Notes under the pieces: generated by a model | What the model was told of the DNA's origin: nothing | Database searches by the model: none | What the model saw: only the letters and a program-made list of their open reading frames with translations | Made by a program: the position numbers and the translations under genes | From: Marsupella aquatica | Lineage: Eukaryota > Marchantiophyta | Direction: 5' to 3' | Assembly (NCBI GenBank): GCA_973895155.1 | Contig: OZ316891.1 | Span: 31,434,001-31,498,000, forward strand | DNA length: 64,000 nt | Part shown: in pieces, positions 33,948 to 45,331 of the stretch | Layout of the letters: each line of letters opens with the position of its first letter | How positions within the stretch are numbered: position 1 is the first letter of the stretch

Positions 33948-34322
33948 AAGAGGGGGTAACTTAGGGGCCCTTTTCTTGTGTGTATACACAAGGGTGTATA
34001 CACACACCCTTGCCCCAGCCCCGCATACCCGTCGTTCCCCCTCCCTCTCGAGTATCGGGTCGCAGCCACGACGCGCAACGCTGGCCAGCGCATTTTGTGC
34101 CATCGCGCGACCACCCCGCCTGCTCCCCGTTACTCGCTGCCCCACGCCACCCTGCCCTTGCTTTTGCCGGCCGCACCTCGCACCGACGACCTCCCCGGCC
34201 CGGCCTTACGCATACGCGGCAGCCCTCGCCCCGGCCATACGCCCTCCTTGTAGCCTACCTGGCTCACATGGATGCGCGTTTTGGGCGTATTTTTGTTTAA
34301 AGGGGCTTAGACCCCCCTTTTA
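33948..34322. repeat. GC-rich island with roughly inverted ends
   Basis: The ends, around TTAAGAGGGGGTAACTTAGG on the left and CTTAGACCCCCCTTTTAAG on the right, are imperfect inverted copies. Between them about 280 bp is very GC-rich (CCCCAGCCCCGCATACCC and similar), while neighbours are AT-rich. TGTGTATACACA and a similar TATACAC palindrome sit near the left end. Frames are open on both strands because of base composition, so I do not call a gene. Confidence 0.45.
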
Positions 34323-35006
34323 AGGGCCAATTTTTTTCTGGCTCTTCTTTCTATTGGCTCTCCCGAGCCCGATGACCCTCCGTTTTAACCTCTCCAACAA
34401 GGGCAACGGCCCCCTGTGAGCCCTGCTGTATTGTGCAGAGAATATTCTAAAAATATAGAGAGCGTGTTTTTGGCCGTACGACAAAAATTGATACCGGGAA
34501 ATGATAACTTTTTCCGGTTGTTTTTGGGAAGGTGGTAGCTATTCAAGTTAGCTACGCGGTGCAACACTCCATTCGTGATTCCAACATCGATTGCCCATTC
34601 ACATTTTAGGGATTCTTGGAGGTGGTCAAAACGGGAGAGTTTTCCATGGTTTTACCCACCCCGACCAAAATTTGAATAACTTTTTTGTCAAAGTTCGTTT
34701 TCAATTTTTGTTTTCAGTTTTGGACTCCTAGCTACGTGGGCTACGCGGCGGTGTCGAGTTCTGAGTTTTATGAGAAGTTTCAAAAAAAGACTTTTTTCAT
34801 GATTTTCTCATATGAGTGACTCGGAGGATACTAGAAGAATCGATGTCAGTGGAGCTTCAAGTTTGTGACGGTTAGACTGAGAGTCTGTGGAGGAGCTGGT
34901 ACCGTTTGAGGAGGAACAAGTATCACCGATACGATCACCGGTGCGGCGTGCAATGGAAGAAGCTGTTCTACTACTAGAGCTGTCGGTAGTTGGGAAGAAG
35001 AGAGAG

Positions 35007-38000
35007 ATGGCGAGATTCGGAGGGGTGAAGTTTGAGGTGGAGAAGTATGATGGTCGTACTGATTACTTGCTTTGGGAGAAGCAAGTGAAGGGTGTTCTTT
35101 GGGCCATGGGCTTATCTCATCTGCTCTCTTCGCGAGAGCAGTATGATGGAGAGGAGGAGATTTATGTGAAACAGTGGAGATAGGAGCAGGTGATTGCTGT
35201 AAATGCGGTGATGCTATACCTCAAGCCGCATATCATCAAGAAGCTGGATGATTATGACGATTGCGCATCACTCTTCAAAGGCCCTAAGAGAGAAGTACTA
35301 TCGGGAAGATGCATCGGACCGGCTGTACAAGAAGTCTCTCTTGATGAGCCTCAGGCTCAAGGAAGGGAGCAAGCTATAGGATCACCTGGATGAGTTTGAC
35401 AGTTTGGCGGTAGATCTGTCAAACCTGGGTAAGGGAGTTGAAGATGAGGATAAGGCCTTGCTTCTGCTAAGCTCCTTATCGCCATCTTATCAGGGCTTGA
35501 AATAGGTGCTCTTGTACACAAATCTGAAGTCCATTTTGTATGATGAGATGGTGAGCTCTCTACTGTCTGATGATGCTCAGAAGAAGCTGGGTCTAGCATA
35601 GACAGCATCTTCTTCTAGTAATACGTTGAACGTGAATCGTGGAAGACCAGCGCAGCGCACGAATGGGCAAAACAAATTTAGATCTACGTCAAGGGGGAGA
35701 TCTAAATCTAGAGGAAAATTGCAAGAGAGGAAGCCTCTTGCATGTTGGAAATGTGGCAAGCCAGGCCACATGAAGAGAGATTATCGGGTAAAGGACTCTA
35801 CCCCATCAGCTAATGCGGCATCAGTGCACATGAGGTAGATTTACTCGATGATGATATTTTGTGATGCCATTACTTTGCCCTCAACGTAGTATCCCATCAG
35901 GGAGATGATGGTTGGATACTAGATAGTGCTTGTATTTTTCACATTTGCTACAGGAGAGAGTTTTTCAGTTCTTACATGGTTCCAATGGATTAGTGTTGAT
36001 AGGAAATGGAATCCCATGCCAAGTAGGTGGACTTGGATCTGTGAGATTACAGATGTTTGATGGTGTTGTAAGAACAGTGCGGAATGTGAGACATATTCCT
36101 AGCATGATAAAAAAATCTCATTTCACTTGGAATGTTAGAAGCAAATGGCCATCAGTGGAGTTCTACTAATGGTGTCCTTCAGGTTTCAACCGGTTCTAAG
36201 GTTGTGTTGAAGGGAAAGAGACACAAAAATTTATATATTTTGGAGGGCATAGTAGTATGTGATGAAGCCAATGTAACCTTATCTCATGAGGAGACGGTCC
36301 GACTGTGGCACTTCCGGCTAGGTCACATGAGTGAAAAAGGTTTGGCTGTACTTATGAAAAGAGGTTTGATTTCTAATTTGCACTCTAGTAAGTTAGATTT
36401 CTGTGAGCATTGTGTGCTTGGGAAGCAGCACAGGAAACCCTTCGGAGTTGGAACTCAGACCAGCAAGGAGGTACTTGAGTATGTACATAGTGATGTGTGG
36501 GGACCAGCCCCTACTCCCTAACACTCTGGACGGTTATATTATGTCACGTTCATAGACGATTATTCAAGGTATTTGTGGATCTACTTTCTCCACAACAAGT
36601 CTGATGTTTTTGCCACTTTTAAGGAGTGAAAAGCCCAAGTTGAGAATCAGACTGGTAACAAGGTGAGATATCTTCGATCGGATAACGACGGTGAATACGG
36701 TTCCGAGGAATTTGGAACGTATTGTAAGGAGCAAGGGATTACACATCATCTCACAACAAGTTATATTTATCAGCAAAATGGTATTTCTGAGAGGCTCAAC
36801 CAAATACTATTGGAACGCTCGAGGAGTATGTTGAGTCAATCATGCTTACCACATGAGTTTTGGGCTGAAGCTATGAACACTGCAGCTTATTTGGTAAATT
36901 TCTCTCCATCAAGTTCTATTGGATTCAAGACGCCATTTGAAATGAGGTATGGGCGTCCAGCAGATTACTCACATCGGAGGATTTTTGGATGTGATGCTTA
37001 TGTGCTTACACCTTCCCAGCTTCGATCCAAGTTGGAGTCCAAGTCGAACAAGTGCATTTTCCTTGGCTATCAGAAAGGTGCGAAGGGTTATAGGTTATGG
37101 GATCCAATAACCTGTAAGCTAATTGTCAGTAGAGATGTATCCTTTAATGAATCTAGATCATCAAATGAGGGGGAGAATTCTCAGGACTCCCATACTGACA
37201 AGGGGAAATCTCCCATCCCGGACCGGGTTGAGGGAGAGATAAGTCATGATGATGTTCATGACAGGAGAGATGAAGAAGCTCCGGGCATGGAGTTGATTGT
37301 TGTAACAAGAGGAGAAAATTATTGATGGGGTACCTCAAATTCAGCCAGCAGCAGCAACAGACCAGCCTAAATCATCTACTAGAAGAACTTCTAGTCGTTC
37401 TACTAGAGCTCCTACCAGGTATGGTCAATGGGCAGACTCATCTAAGTTAGATGATATTGACATTGCACCTGATGATGATGATATGGCTTTGATCTTGGAA
37501 GAATGAGAGCCTTCTTCGTAGAGTGAGGCTTGTGCTTCAGAGCAGAAGCATGAGTGGAATGCAACAATGCAGAGGGAGTTGCAATCTTTGAGAGATAACA
37601 AGACATGGAAGCTGGTGGAGCTTCCAAGAGGTCAACAAGTGGTAGACAACAAGTGGATTTACAAGTTGAAGGACAGTCCTTCAGAGGGTGGAAACAAGAT
37701 CTACAAGGCAAGGCTTGTTGCCAAGGGATTCACTTAGGAGAAAGGAGTGGATTACAATGAGGTTTTTTCACCGGTGGCTAAGTATTCCACAATTCGGATC
37801 TTGTGTTAGCTTGTTGTGTTTTTTGGTCTGGTGATGGATCAGATGGACATTGTTATTGCTTTTCTCTATGGTAACTTGGAAGAGATGATCTTTATGAGAC
37901 AGCCAGTAGGCTTTATGAAGAAGGTCCAAGAGAACTTAGTTTGCAGATTACTCAAGTCCTTGTATGGATTGAAGCAAGCTCCTAGATAGTGGAACAAGCG

Positions 38001-39067
38001 GTTTGATGATTTCATGCTTGCTCAAGATTTTACAAGGATGGTGTATGATCCTTGTGTGTATACAAAATCAGTCAAGAATGATGTGTTTAGTTTCATCATT
38101 CTGGTTCTCTATGTGGATGACATGCTAGTTGTGGCTAAAGATCAAGCTGAGGTTGACAGATTCAAGGCGAAATTGAGCTCTGAATTCAGGATGAAGGATC
38201 TTGGTAAGGCCAAGAGGATCTTAGGAATGGAGATTTTTAGAAACTTTGATACTGGACAGTTGTGCTCGAATCAAGGCAAGTATGCGAGGAAGGTACTTGC
38301 ACGATTCAACATGGAGGATTGTAAGCCAATGAGCATTCCTTTAGCTTCACATTTCAAGTTATCATTGGCTCTCTCCTACGGATGCTGTGGAGAAAGGTCT
38401 GATGGCTAAGATTCCTTATGAGAAGGCAGTAGGCAGTCTGATGTATTTGATGACTTGTACTAGGCCTGACTTGGCCCTAGTAATGGGCAAGGTTAGCAGA
38501 TTCATGTCAAATCCAGGGAAGCTACATTGGAAAACTGTGAAATGGATTCTCAGGTATCTGAAGGGAACACAGGACTATGGATTACTATTTGATGGCAGAT
38601 CAGATAGAACCACTACCTTGGTTGGCTATGTAGATTTTGACTATGGAGGCTGTCTAGATACAAGGAGATCTACAACTGGGTATGTATTTACTCTTGGAGG
38701 AGGATGTATCAGTTGGAAGTCTACCTTGCAGAAGTGTATCTCTCAGTCTACTACAGAAGCAGAGTATGTTGCAGCAGCAGAAGCGGCAAAGGAAGCAATT
38801 TGGTTAGACAGGTTGATCACGGATATGGGTTTAGAGCATGGCAAGATGACTCTAAACTGTGATAGTCAGAGTGCTCTTCACTTGGCTGCTAACCAGGTTA
38901 TGGATAGCAGAGTGAAGCACATTGATATCAGGTACCATTTTATCAGGCAAGTAGTGTCTGATAAAACTTTTGAGCTAGTCAAGATTGATGGAAAGCTCAA
39001 TCCCGCTGATGCCTTTACCAAAGTGATTCATTTGGAGAGTTTCTCAAGACACCGTGCTACTTTGTAG
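35007..39067 (+). pseudogene. Copia gag-pol, multiple nonsense codons and a frameshift
   Basis: Gag opens MARFGGVKFEVEKYDG. The zinc knuckle CWKCGKPGHMKRDY (about 35743-35784) has Tyr where the last Cys belongs. Protease shows WILDSACIFH near 35912. Integrase has the HHCC module LWHFRLGHMSE...CEHCVLGKQ and the catalytic acids in HSDVWGP, RSDNDGEY and NGISERLN. RT runs from KWIYKLKD through LVAKGFT and [10 protein letters not shown] to the catalytic LYVDDML near 38110. RNase H shows STTEAEYVAA and ends near NPADAFTKV. Stops include 35181 (TAG), 36627-36629 (TGA for Trp in FKEWKAQ), 37735-37737 and 37987-37989 (TAG for conserved Gln in GFTQEKG and APRQWN). A frameshift lies near 38375. Confidence 0.95.
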
Positions 39068-39279
39068 GTTTTGCAGTTGTAGCACAAGTAGAGTTACTTA
39101 GCAAGGTTGTGACTATTTGTATATGGATTACTCATTCCAGTTTGGCTACGACTTAGTTCTAGTTAATCCTTAGTTAACCCTTGTGGTTTTTAGGGGGAGA
39201 CCTGTTTAGGTGATTGTCTAGAACTTCCCGCTGAGAATTCCATATGGTAGCAATTAGTCCAGTCCCTAAGACAAGAGTC

Positions 39280-39290
39280 AAGGGGGAGTT
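39280..39290 (+). promoter_or_regulatory. Polypurine tract
   Basis: AAGGGGGAG directly before the 3' LTR, the plus-strand priming site of the element. Confidence 0.85.
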
Positions 39291-39586
39291 TGTTAGGTAT
39301 TGCTCTTAGTCTTGTGACTCTTGAACTAACCACAGTTAGGCTAACTCAGGTTAGGACTTAGCTACTTAGGTTAGCGGTAGTGCTATTGTGTATATAGCCA
39401 GGGCTGGTGCTAGTCCTTGGGGGATCTTCAGTTCATTGTTGGAGTTGGGCAAGAGAGAAGTAAAGGTCTCTTGCTTTCCCGTGGATGTAGCCTCGGTCAT
39501 GAGGTGAACCACGCACTCGCTATGTCGACTACTTTGTATAGTGTTCACATGTGCATGGTGTCTCGGGATAGGGATTATCCCCAATA
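39291..39586 (+). repeat. Copia 3' LTR
   Basis: 296 bp, TGTTAGG...CCCCAATA. The terminal CA of the 5' LTR has become TA. It has an extra CTT relative to the 5' copy. Confidence 0.94.
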
Positions 39587-40550
39587 GTGGTCCATGGGAG
39601 CACAATTTTCAGTAACAAAGTGACAGATTGTGGAGAATCAAAATACACTTTTTCTCTGCAATTTAGGGAGTGCTAAGGGCACTAACAGAGAGGGCTCTTG
39701 ACATGCAAGACATTCCTCAGACCCTCTCGATATCCTGAGAAATTGCACTCAACTGACTATCGACTGTGCCTAAGAAATAATGCTAGACTCGCCCCAATTT
39801 GACCACAACTCTCTTAGGATCAATGATACTGTACATGAGGGGCCCTTCCCTTAGACGTAATTCCTATCAGGAAGCAAGGTTACCGGTGTGTAACCTTTTC
39901 TACTAGGTGCCACCATTTCCATAACCGTCTGCCCAAAAAATGTTCCCGGTAATCTTTTTTCCGGGCAGGTATTACATATAATAATGAGGGCTTGGGCTGG
40001 GGTTACTCTATGAAACCTGTTCTCACAAAGCTGAAAAATTTCCAGGTTGCAACTGGTCAGCATTTTCTCACTTTATGGTGCATTTTTTCACTTTATGGTC
40101 ATAGGGTTACAAACTAGTAACCCAAGAAGTAACCCAAAACCAAGCCATCGTTACCCTATACTTGCCGTGGCTGGCCTTCCCATATATAACGGAAAAGTCC
40201 AACTTCACGAGCATTACTATCTCACTTGCCTTGTGTCCTCTGTGCAAAGGATCAACTCTGGCGCCCTAAATCCTCACTAGGGTTTAACACTGCAAGTGTG
40301 GTTTCCGTGGAAAGTCGAGGAGTACAGGCTGCTGGACCTCGAAGACCCACCGTGAGAACAACTTATACGTGTTGCAGCTTCCAATGTGATCGTCCACTCT
40401 GGGTGCATCGTCTTTTGGTTGCAAGGCAGAAAGAACAGAAAACACACCTCAAACCAAAGACTACTTTACTGCACTCCGCTCCCGCCTTGCTTCTACTCCT
40501 CTTCACATGCATTCTTCCTTCTTCTCAGTCAAGTGAGGTAAGGCGGGGCG
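39587..40550 (+). promoter_or_regulatory. Upstream region of NOB1
   Basis: No gene is visible. A TATATAA lies at 40183-40189, about 360 bp before the NOB1 start codon, and could be its TATA box with a long 5' UTR. This is weakly supported. The Copia 3' LTR ends about 960 bp upstream of the start codon. Confidence 0.35.
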
Positions 40551-42682
40551 ATGGCATCATCCGGAGAGCCCGAAGGAGGTCGGTGGGCAGCCATAGCAAG
40601 GAAGGAGGCCGCCGTGACAGTGGATGTCCCGCTGCTGAAGTCGACCGTCGGGCTGAAGACCGTGGTTGTTGACGCAAACGCAATTATCGGGGGCGGCGTT
40701 AGGCTCGCGGGGGTCGCGGACCAGTTTGTCACTGTCAGGGAAGTTGTGGAGGAGGTGCGCGATCCCGCTTCAAGATTCCATCTCGCCACTCTCCCTGTAT
40801 CTATTCGGTGCTTGGAACCGTCGAGCGAAGCTTTAGCTGCTGGTAAGAATTGATTTACGCTTAATTGCGTGAGTTGCGTTCGTGAAATGAATTGATGGGG
40901 GATGCGTCAGACTTACTTAAGTACAAATATCATGAAGAACTGTAAACTTGTTTTTGATCTGCTACGACTAGGCTTATGATCGATTACCGTTTGCCGAACT
41001 TAATTCGAGTGTGGATGATCTCATTGGTTGTCATAACTTGCGGGTATAGGGTTTAGGTCTACTTGGCTCGATACTGACTCATTGTGTGAACTTTTGGAGA
41101 ACTCACTGAATGTCGGATGCCTGGACGCGTTGCAGTAATTAAATTCTCTCGTGCTACTGGAGATTTCCAGTCCTTGTCAAGTGTGGACTTGAAGCTTATA
41201 GCCCTTGCCTACACCTTTGAGGCGGAAGTTCATGGTATGGCTCACATACGCTCTGAACCGCCGCCACTTTTGGTCAGTAATTCAAGCAGAAACGAGAAGG
41301 ATCCCCCAGGGTGGGGTGCCGTCGAAAACCCTGAAGAATGGGAGTGCATTGAGGAGAACGAGCATTCCGGAGACTTGAAGACTAAGTCTCATATACTGGG
41401 TATAAAGTCTTTGAATATGGATCTCTCACCGTCTGATGTTGCGGGAGGTTCTCCTGCGGCTGCTCTTTCCAATAGTTACAAGCAAGACGAAGTTATGGCC
41501 GCTAGGGAGCATGATACAGCAGACAATTCAGCAGACAATTCAGCAGTCCAGGAGGACCATTCGGCGCAAATGATTCAAGAGTCTGTAGAACCTGTGGAGG
41601 GACCCCGGGAGGTTTCCAGACCTAACCCTAATGTGCCAGATAAGCATCCATTTAGTCTCGAGAGAAAACTGAATGTAGTAGAAGGACTTGATTCATCAAA
41701 AGGTGAAGGTGATGACGATGGTTGGCAGCGGGCTTCGTGCCGGAGTACTCGGCGTAACTACTTGAAAAGAGAAGCGAAACGCTCAGCAAGGAAGGAAGCG
41801 GCAGAGACTGCAAGTGCTGAAATGCCTTACAGCGTAAGTGATGAGCAAGCCAATTTTGCTGCAGTAAATCTGTGCGCCAGATCAAATGATAATGCGGACG
41901 TGATCAACACATGCTTATCTTTAGATACAGATGAGGTTAGAAAAGAAGTTCGTTTAGTGGACGATGCAGCGGGCAGTTGCAGTGAAGACGAAGGTACAGA
42001 TTCGAGAGACGAGAAAGATTTGAATATGATGCAAGCTTGCACAGAAGGACGTGACAATCATAACAGCGCTGTGGATGATATTACTAGCAATTGCACAGAT
42101 GCACCATCATATAAAAGCGGAGATGTTGAGAGTGAGGAGAGTTGGATGATGACTCCACTATTGAAGTCAAGCATCGCATGCATGACGGCTGATTTTGCAA
42201 TGCAAAATGTTCTTCTGCAAATGGGACTTCGGCTCCTTGCAACAAATGGAATGCATATCCGTGAACTCAACAAGTGGGTGCTCAAATGTCAGGCCTGTAA
42301 TTATGTGGTTTCAGATGTTGGACGTATGTTCTGTCCCAAGTGTGGCAATGGTGGTACCCTCTTCAAGGTTTCTGTCACTGTTGGACAGAACGGTACTATA
42401 CACGCAGGGCGTGCCCGTCGTGTCAATCTTCGTGGTACACGTTATTCGCTGCCAATGCCAAAGGGTGGAAGAGAAGGTGCTGCCCAAAACCCAATACTGC
42501 GTGAGGATCAGTTGCCCAGAGTGAGAAAAACGGTGCACTCGGATAGGTCTGTTTTAACTGATGTGAACTTCACTACGACTCGGGACAGGAAGGCTCAACA
42601 GCTGGCAGGTGTGAAAACAGCTGCTGCTGTTTTTGGTGGCCGGAGAAATCCCAATGAGAGACATAGTGCTCTCAGAGGTTGA
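40551..42682 (+). CDS. NOB1: NOB1-like endonuclease of 20S pre-rRNA maturation
   Basis: NOB1 cuts 20S pre-rRNA at site D to make mature 18S rRNA on pre-40S particles. Exon 40551-40842 and exon 41136-42682 join at a GT-AG intron (AAV junction, phase 1) to give 612 aa, near the plant length of about 600. The PIN domain opens with VVVDANAIIGGG, holding its first metal-binding Asp, then TVREVVEEVRDPASR and FSRATGDFQSLSSVDLKLIALAYTFEAEVHG. A long acidic, Ser-rich linker follows. The C-terminal zinc ribbon has CQACN and CPKCGNGG, then GTRYSLPMPKGGRE and LREDQLP, and the end RNPNERH is typical. The call is secure. Confidence 0.95.
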
Positions 42683-43699
42683 TACCGCCGATGACAATTC
42701 TTCTTTGACCTCGTTGGTCCTCAAAGAAGAGTAATTATCAGAAATTTTTAATGCGGTGGTGCTGCTGTTCCGTTTGTGATCCAAAATCGACAAGCATTGT
42801 TAGTTTTTGATGCTTATAGCATTTGCAGCGGGGTTGTTGGGTGCATATTTGGATAGAGGGGCAGCATTCTGTATTCTGGCGATAAAGGAGTGAAGCGGGT
42901 GGGCCTAGGAGGTTCATGGTGAAAGCTCAGTCTATTGGATGACATAATATGGAGCTGGTGCATGTGAGCCCCTATTGGAATGAGGTGTTGATACTTACAG
43001 CGGGAAAGGAAAACTGGAGAAAGAACTTGGAGAGAGAAGTTGATATCTCATTTTGAGTATTATGCAATGAAGGCTAGCACTACTGAATTTTTGTCTTCGT
43101 GCAAATCATCCTCTTCAAGATAATTTTGAAAGGGTTAATTTTTCTTCTGTGTCTCGCCTGGATCAAGTAGGCTCCCACCTTCGCATTCTATGTATCACGG
43201 AATACGCTGTGACAGTTAGGCTGTCGGAGAAGGCGGACGTGCGGCAGAGACGCACCCATGCTAATAGCAGAGAAAAGACAGAAGGAGCAGATCCTTAAGG
43301 CCAGCCTTTACGGCAAATAGTAGATAGGGAACAAATGTAGGATAATCACGGTTGGAACGGAATGGAGCATACGATGGTGACATCAAATCGCTGAGTGTTG
43401 TTCTTACCAACCTATGGAAATTTTCGCATTTTCTCTTCCGTTTAGATCTTTGAAGAATAGTGTAAAATGTCAATTCTCACACTTTTACACATCAATCGGA
43501 GACACTGGGACCAGGTTATATAGCCATCACCTAGTTTTGAATGCGTTGTCGTCATTCCAGGACCAAATCTACGCGACCAGCAATTTTGTGGTCGATCGAG
43601 CCTGCTCGCTCAGTCCAATGACTACGTGGGAATGCTATGATGATCATCATCTTGAGACTCGTGCCAAGCAACCTCTGCATGTACACTTAACTCAATCTA

Positions 43700-43975
43700 A
43701 GTGCATGCTCTCGGGAAGATGGATATGGCATGCACTAAACCAGGTGTTGCATTCTTTGATAAGCCCAGTCCCCTATCAATAAGTGCACTTATTGATATGT
43801 GTGCTTGACTTAGACTCCTTTGTTGTACAGCTTAAATCACTGTAAGTGCATTCTCTCGGGAAGATGGATCTGGCATGCACTTAACCAGGTGTTGCATTCC
43901 TTTGATAAGTGCACTGCCCAAAAAAGTGCAGATATGATAACTGCACTTGATTTAGGTTCCTTTGTTAAATAAAGA
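43700..43975. repeat. ~143-bp tandem duplication with palindrome
   Basis: Units start at about 43700 and 43842, sharing TCTCGGGAAGATGGAT, GGCATGCACT, AACCAGGTGTTGCATTC and TCCTTTGTT. A shorter third remnant begins near 44041 (AAGTGCATTCTCT). A perfect 24-bp palindrome centred on GTGCAC lies at 43774-43797 between the two main units. Confidence 0.75.
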
Positions 43976-45088
43976 GCCCCGTTAGTGAGTAGTCCCCCTT
44001 GTACTTTGTATCTCTGCCCTAATTCTGTGCCCACCCTCCTTAAGTGCATTCTCTACTCTACTAAAGATGGGCATGCATTTATCTGTAAATCCAATTCATG
44101 ATTTTGTGCATTTACCCATAAGAGCATATAGACACTTATCAAGGGTAAGCACTTATAAAGTTATCATTTAGTGAAATGATTTTAGCCCTGTTTGCGTGCT
44201 TAGAAAGCGCTTATCACGTGTTAAACAATAGGGAAGAACAGGATGACTCATCCTGCATTAATCAAGGATAAGTACTTATGGAGTGTGTGGTTAGAGAGAG
44301 CCGACTGTACAATATCCAGAATTACTTATTACAATTCAAGGTGGGTGTTGACAAGGACGGATGGAGGAACTGTTGAAGAATTCCAAAGTGCAACTAAATC
44401 TGATATACAGTAACTACAGGTAACTAGGTTTTTAATTAATGCACTTTGGCTGGGTTTGAGGAACTCCCACGTCTTTTGACCTCCCATCTTTTCCAGTAGA
44501 GAGGCATTTCATACTCTAGGGCCGGTTGAACTGGAGTTTGGTTTAATTTGATGGTCAGTATGATGTAGTGATCAAGATCTGAATTACTTTTGGTAAAGTG
44601 GTGGCAAGATTTGTGACTAAGGGCATGAGTTAAGGGCCAAATCATCAAACTTTTCCCAGTCTCAGAAAGAAACAGCGAAGACAGAATTAATTTTCGTCAA
44701 TAGATTTCATCGTGCTCTGGGTTTATGCCTCCCCTTTTGATTTACAGCACCTAGCGATATACACGGTAAGTCTATCACATGGTCCTCTAATGTACTTATG
44801 GCTCCATTTTCGAGACACCTTATGTTGTTTCTCTAAATAGAAGCCTGATGGACCTCCCCCTATAGATCTCTCGTTAGAAGATTTCATTTGATATTGGGAG
44901 GATACCAACTGCGACAGTTATGATGATTATTATTTTTTGGTGTGTGGGTGTGTTAAAACTGTGACAGTTAATTACCAAATACCTTTAAGAAATGTAAAGC
45001 GTGGACACTGAATGAGCCAAGGATAGAAATTCATAACTCTCTCGTTTTTTCATGACAACTAGACATGTTTCCACGCCCTTGCTAACAA

Positions 45089-45331
45089 GCCCAAGAAAAG
45101 CAAACTACACTGAATAGAAAGGAGATACTAAAAGTCAAACTTAGCCGTTCAAATGTAAAGAGATATTACAGGTCAAACTCTCACATATGTTAATGGAAAC
45201 TAGCATATTAGACTGGTTAAAGTTTTTTCCAAGGAGTATGAGCCCAAGAAGAGCCAACTACACTGGATAGAAGAGATATTAAATGTCAAACTTTGCCCTT
45301 GAAATCTAAGGAGATTAATAGGTCAAACTTT
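45089..45331. repeat. ~152-bp spaced duplication
   Basis: Segments 45089-45180 and 45241-45331 share AGCCCAAGAA, AACTACACTG, GATAGAA/GAATAGAA, GTCAAACTT and AGGTCAAACT in the same order. Confidence 0.65.

Larger units (their letters stand above)
29345..34390. other. Non-coding DNA inside the Copia leader, possible nested insertion
   Basis: About 5 kb whose plus strand is pyrimidine-rich, in contrast to the purine-rich Copia sense strand on both sides. It has many C/T-rich runs and no convincing open frame; minus-strand frames of 60-75 codons show no known domain. It contains a ~148-bp direct repeat pair, a 5S-rRNA-like stretch and a GC-rich island. A nested, probably antisense, non-autonomous element is likely, but I found no terminal repeats or target duplication at its edges, so the limits are approximate. 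Confidence 0.5.
28387..39586 (+). mobile_element. Ty1/Copia LTR retrotransposon, 11.2 kb, decayed
   Basis: Two direct LTRs of about 295 bp begin TGTTAGG. The first is followed by a primer-binding site and the second is preceded by a polypurine tract. Gag, protease, integrase, reverse transcriptase and RNase H lie in Copia order (integrase before RT) from about 35.0 to 39.07 kb. The element is twice the usual ~5 kb because some 6.2 kb lies between the primer-binding site and gag. The 5-bp flanks are GTGCT and GTGGT, one mismatch, which supports a single insertion. By my count the LTRs differ at 12 positions plus a 3-bp indel, about 4 percent. Confidence 0.95.

Noticed and set aside
33787-34323. 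178-codon Pro/Arg/Ala-rich plus-strand frame
   Set aside because: It covers the GC-rich island, where all frames on both strands are open because of base composition.
28320-39610. TGGTCCATGGG in both Copia flanks as a long target duplication
   Set aside because: The left occurrence is some 40 bp away from the LTR edge, while the right one is adjacent; LTR retroelements make 5-bp duplications, and GTGCT/GTGGT at the exact edges fits better.
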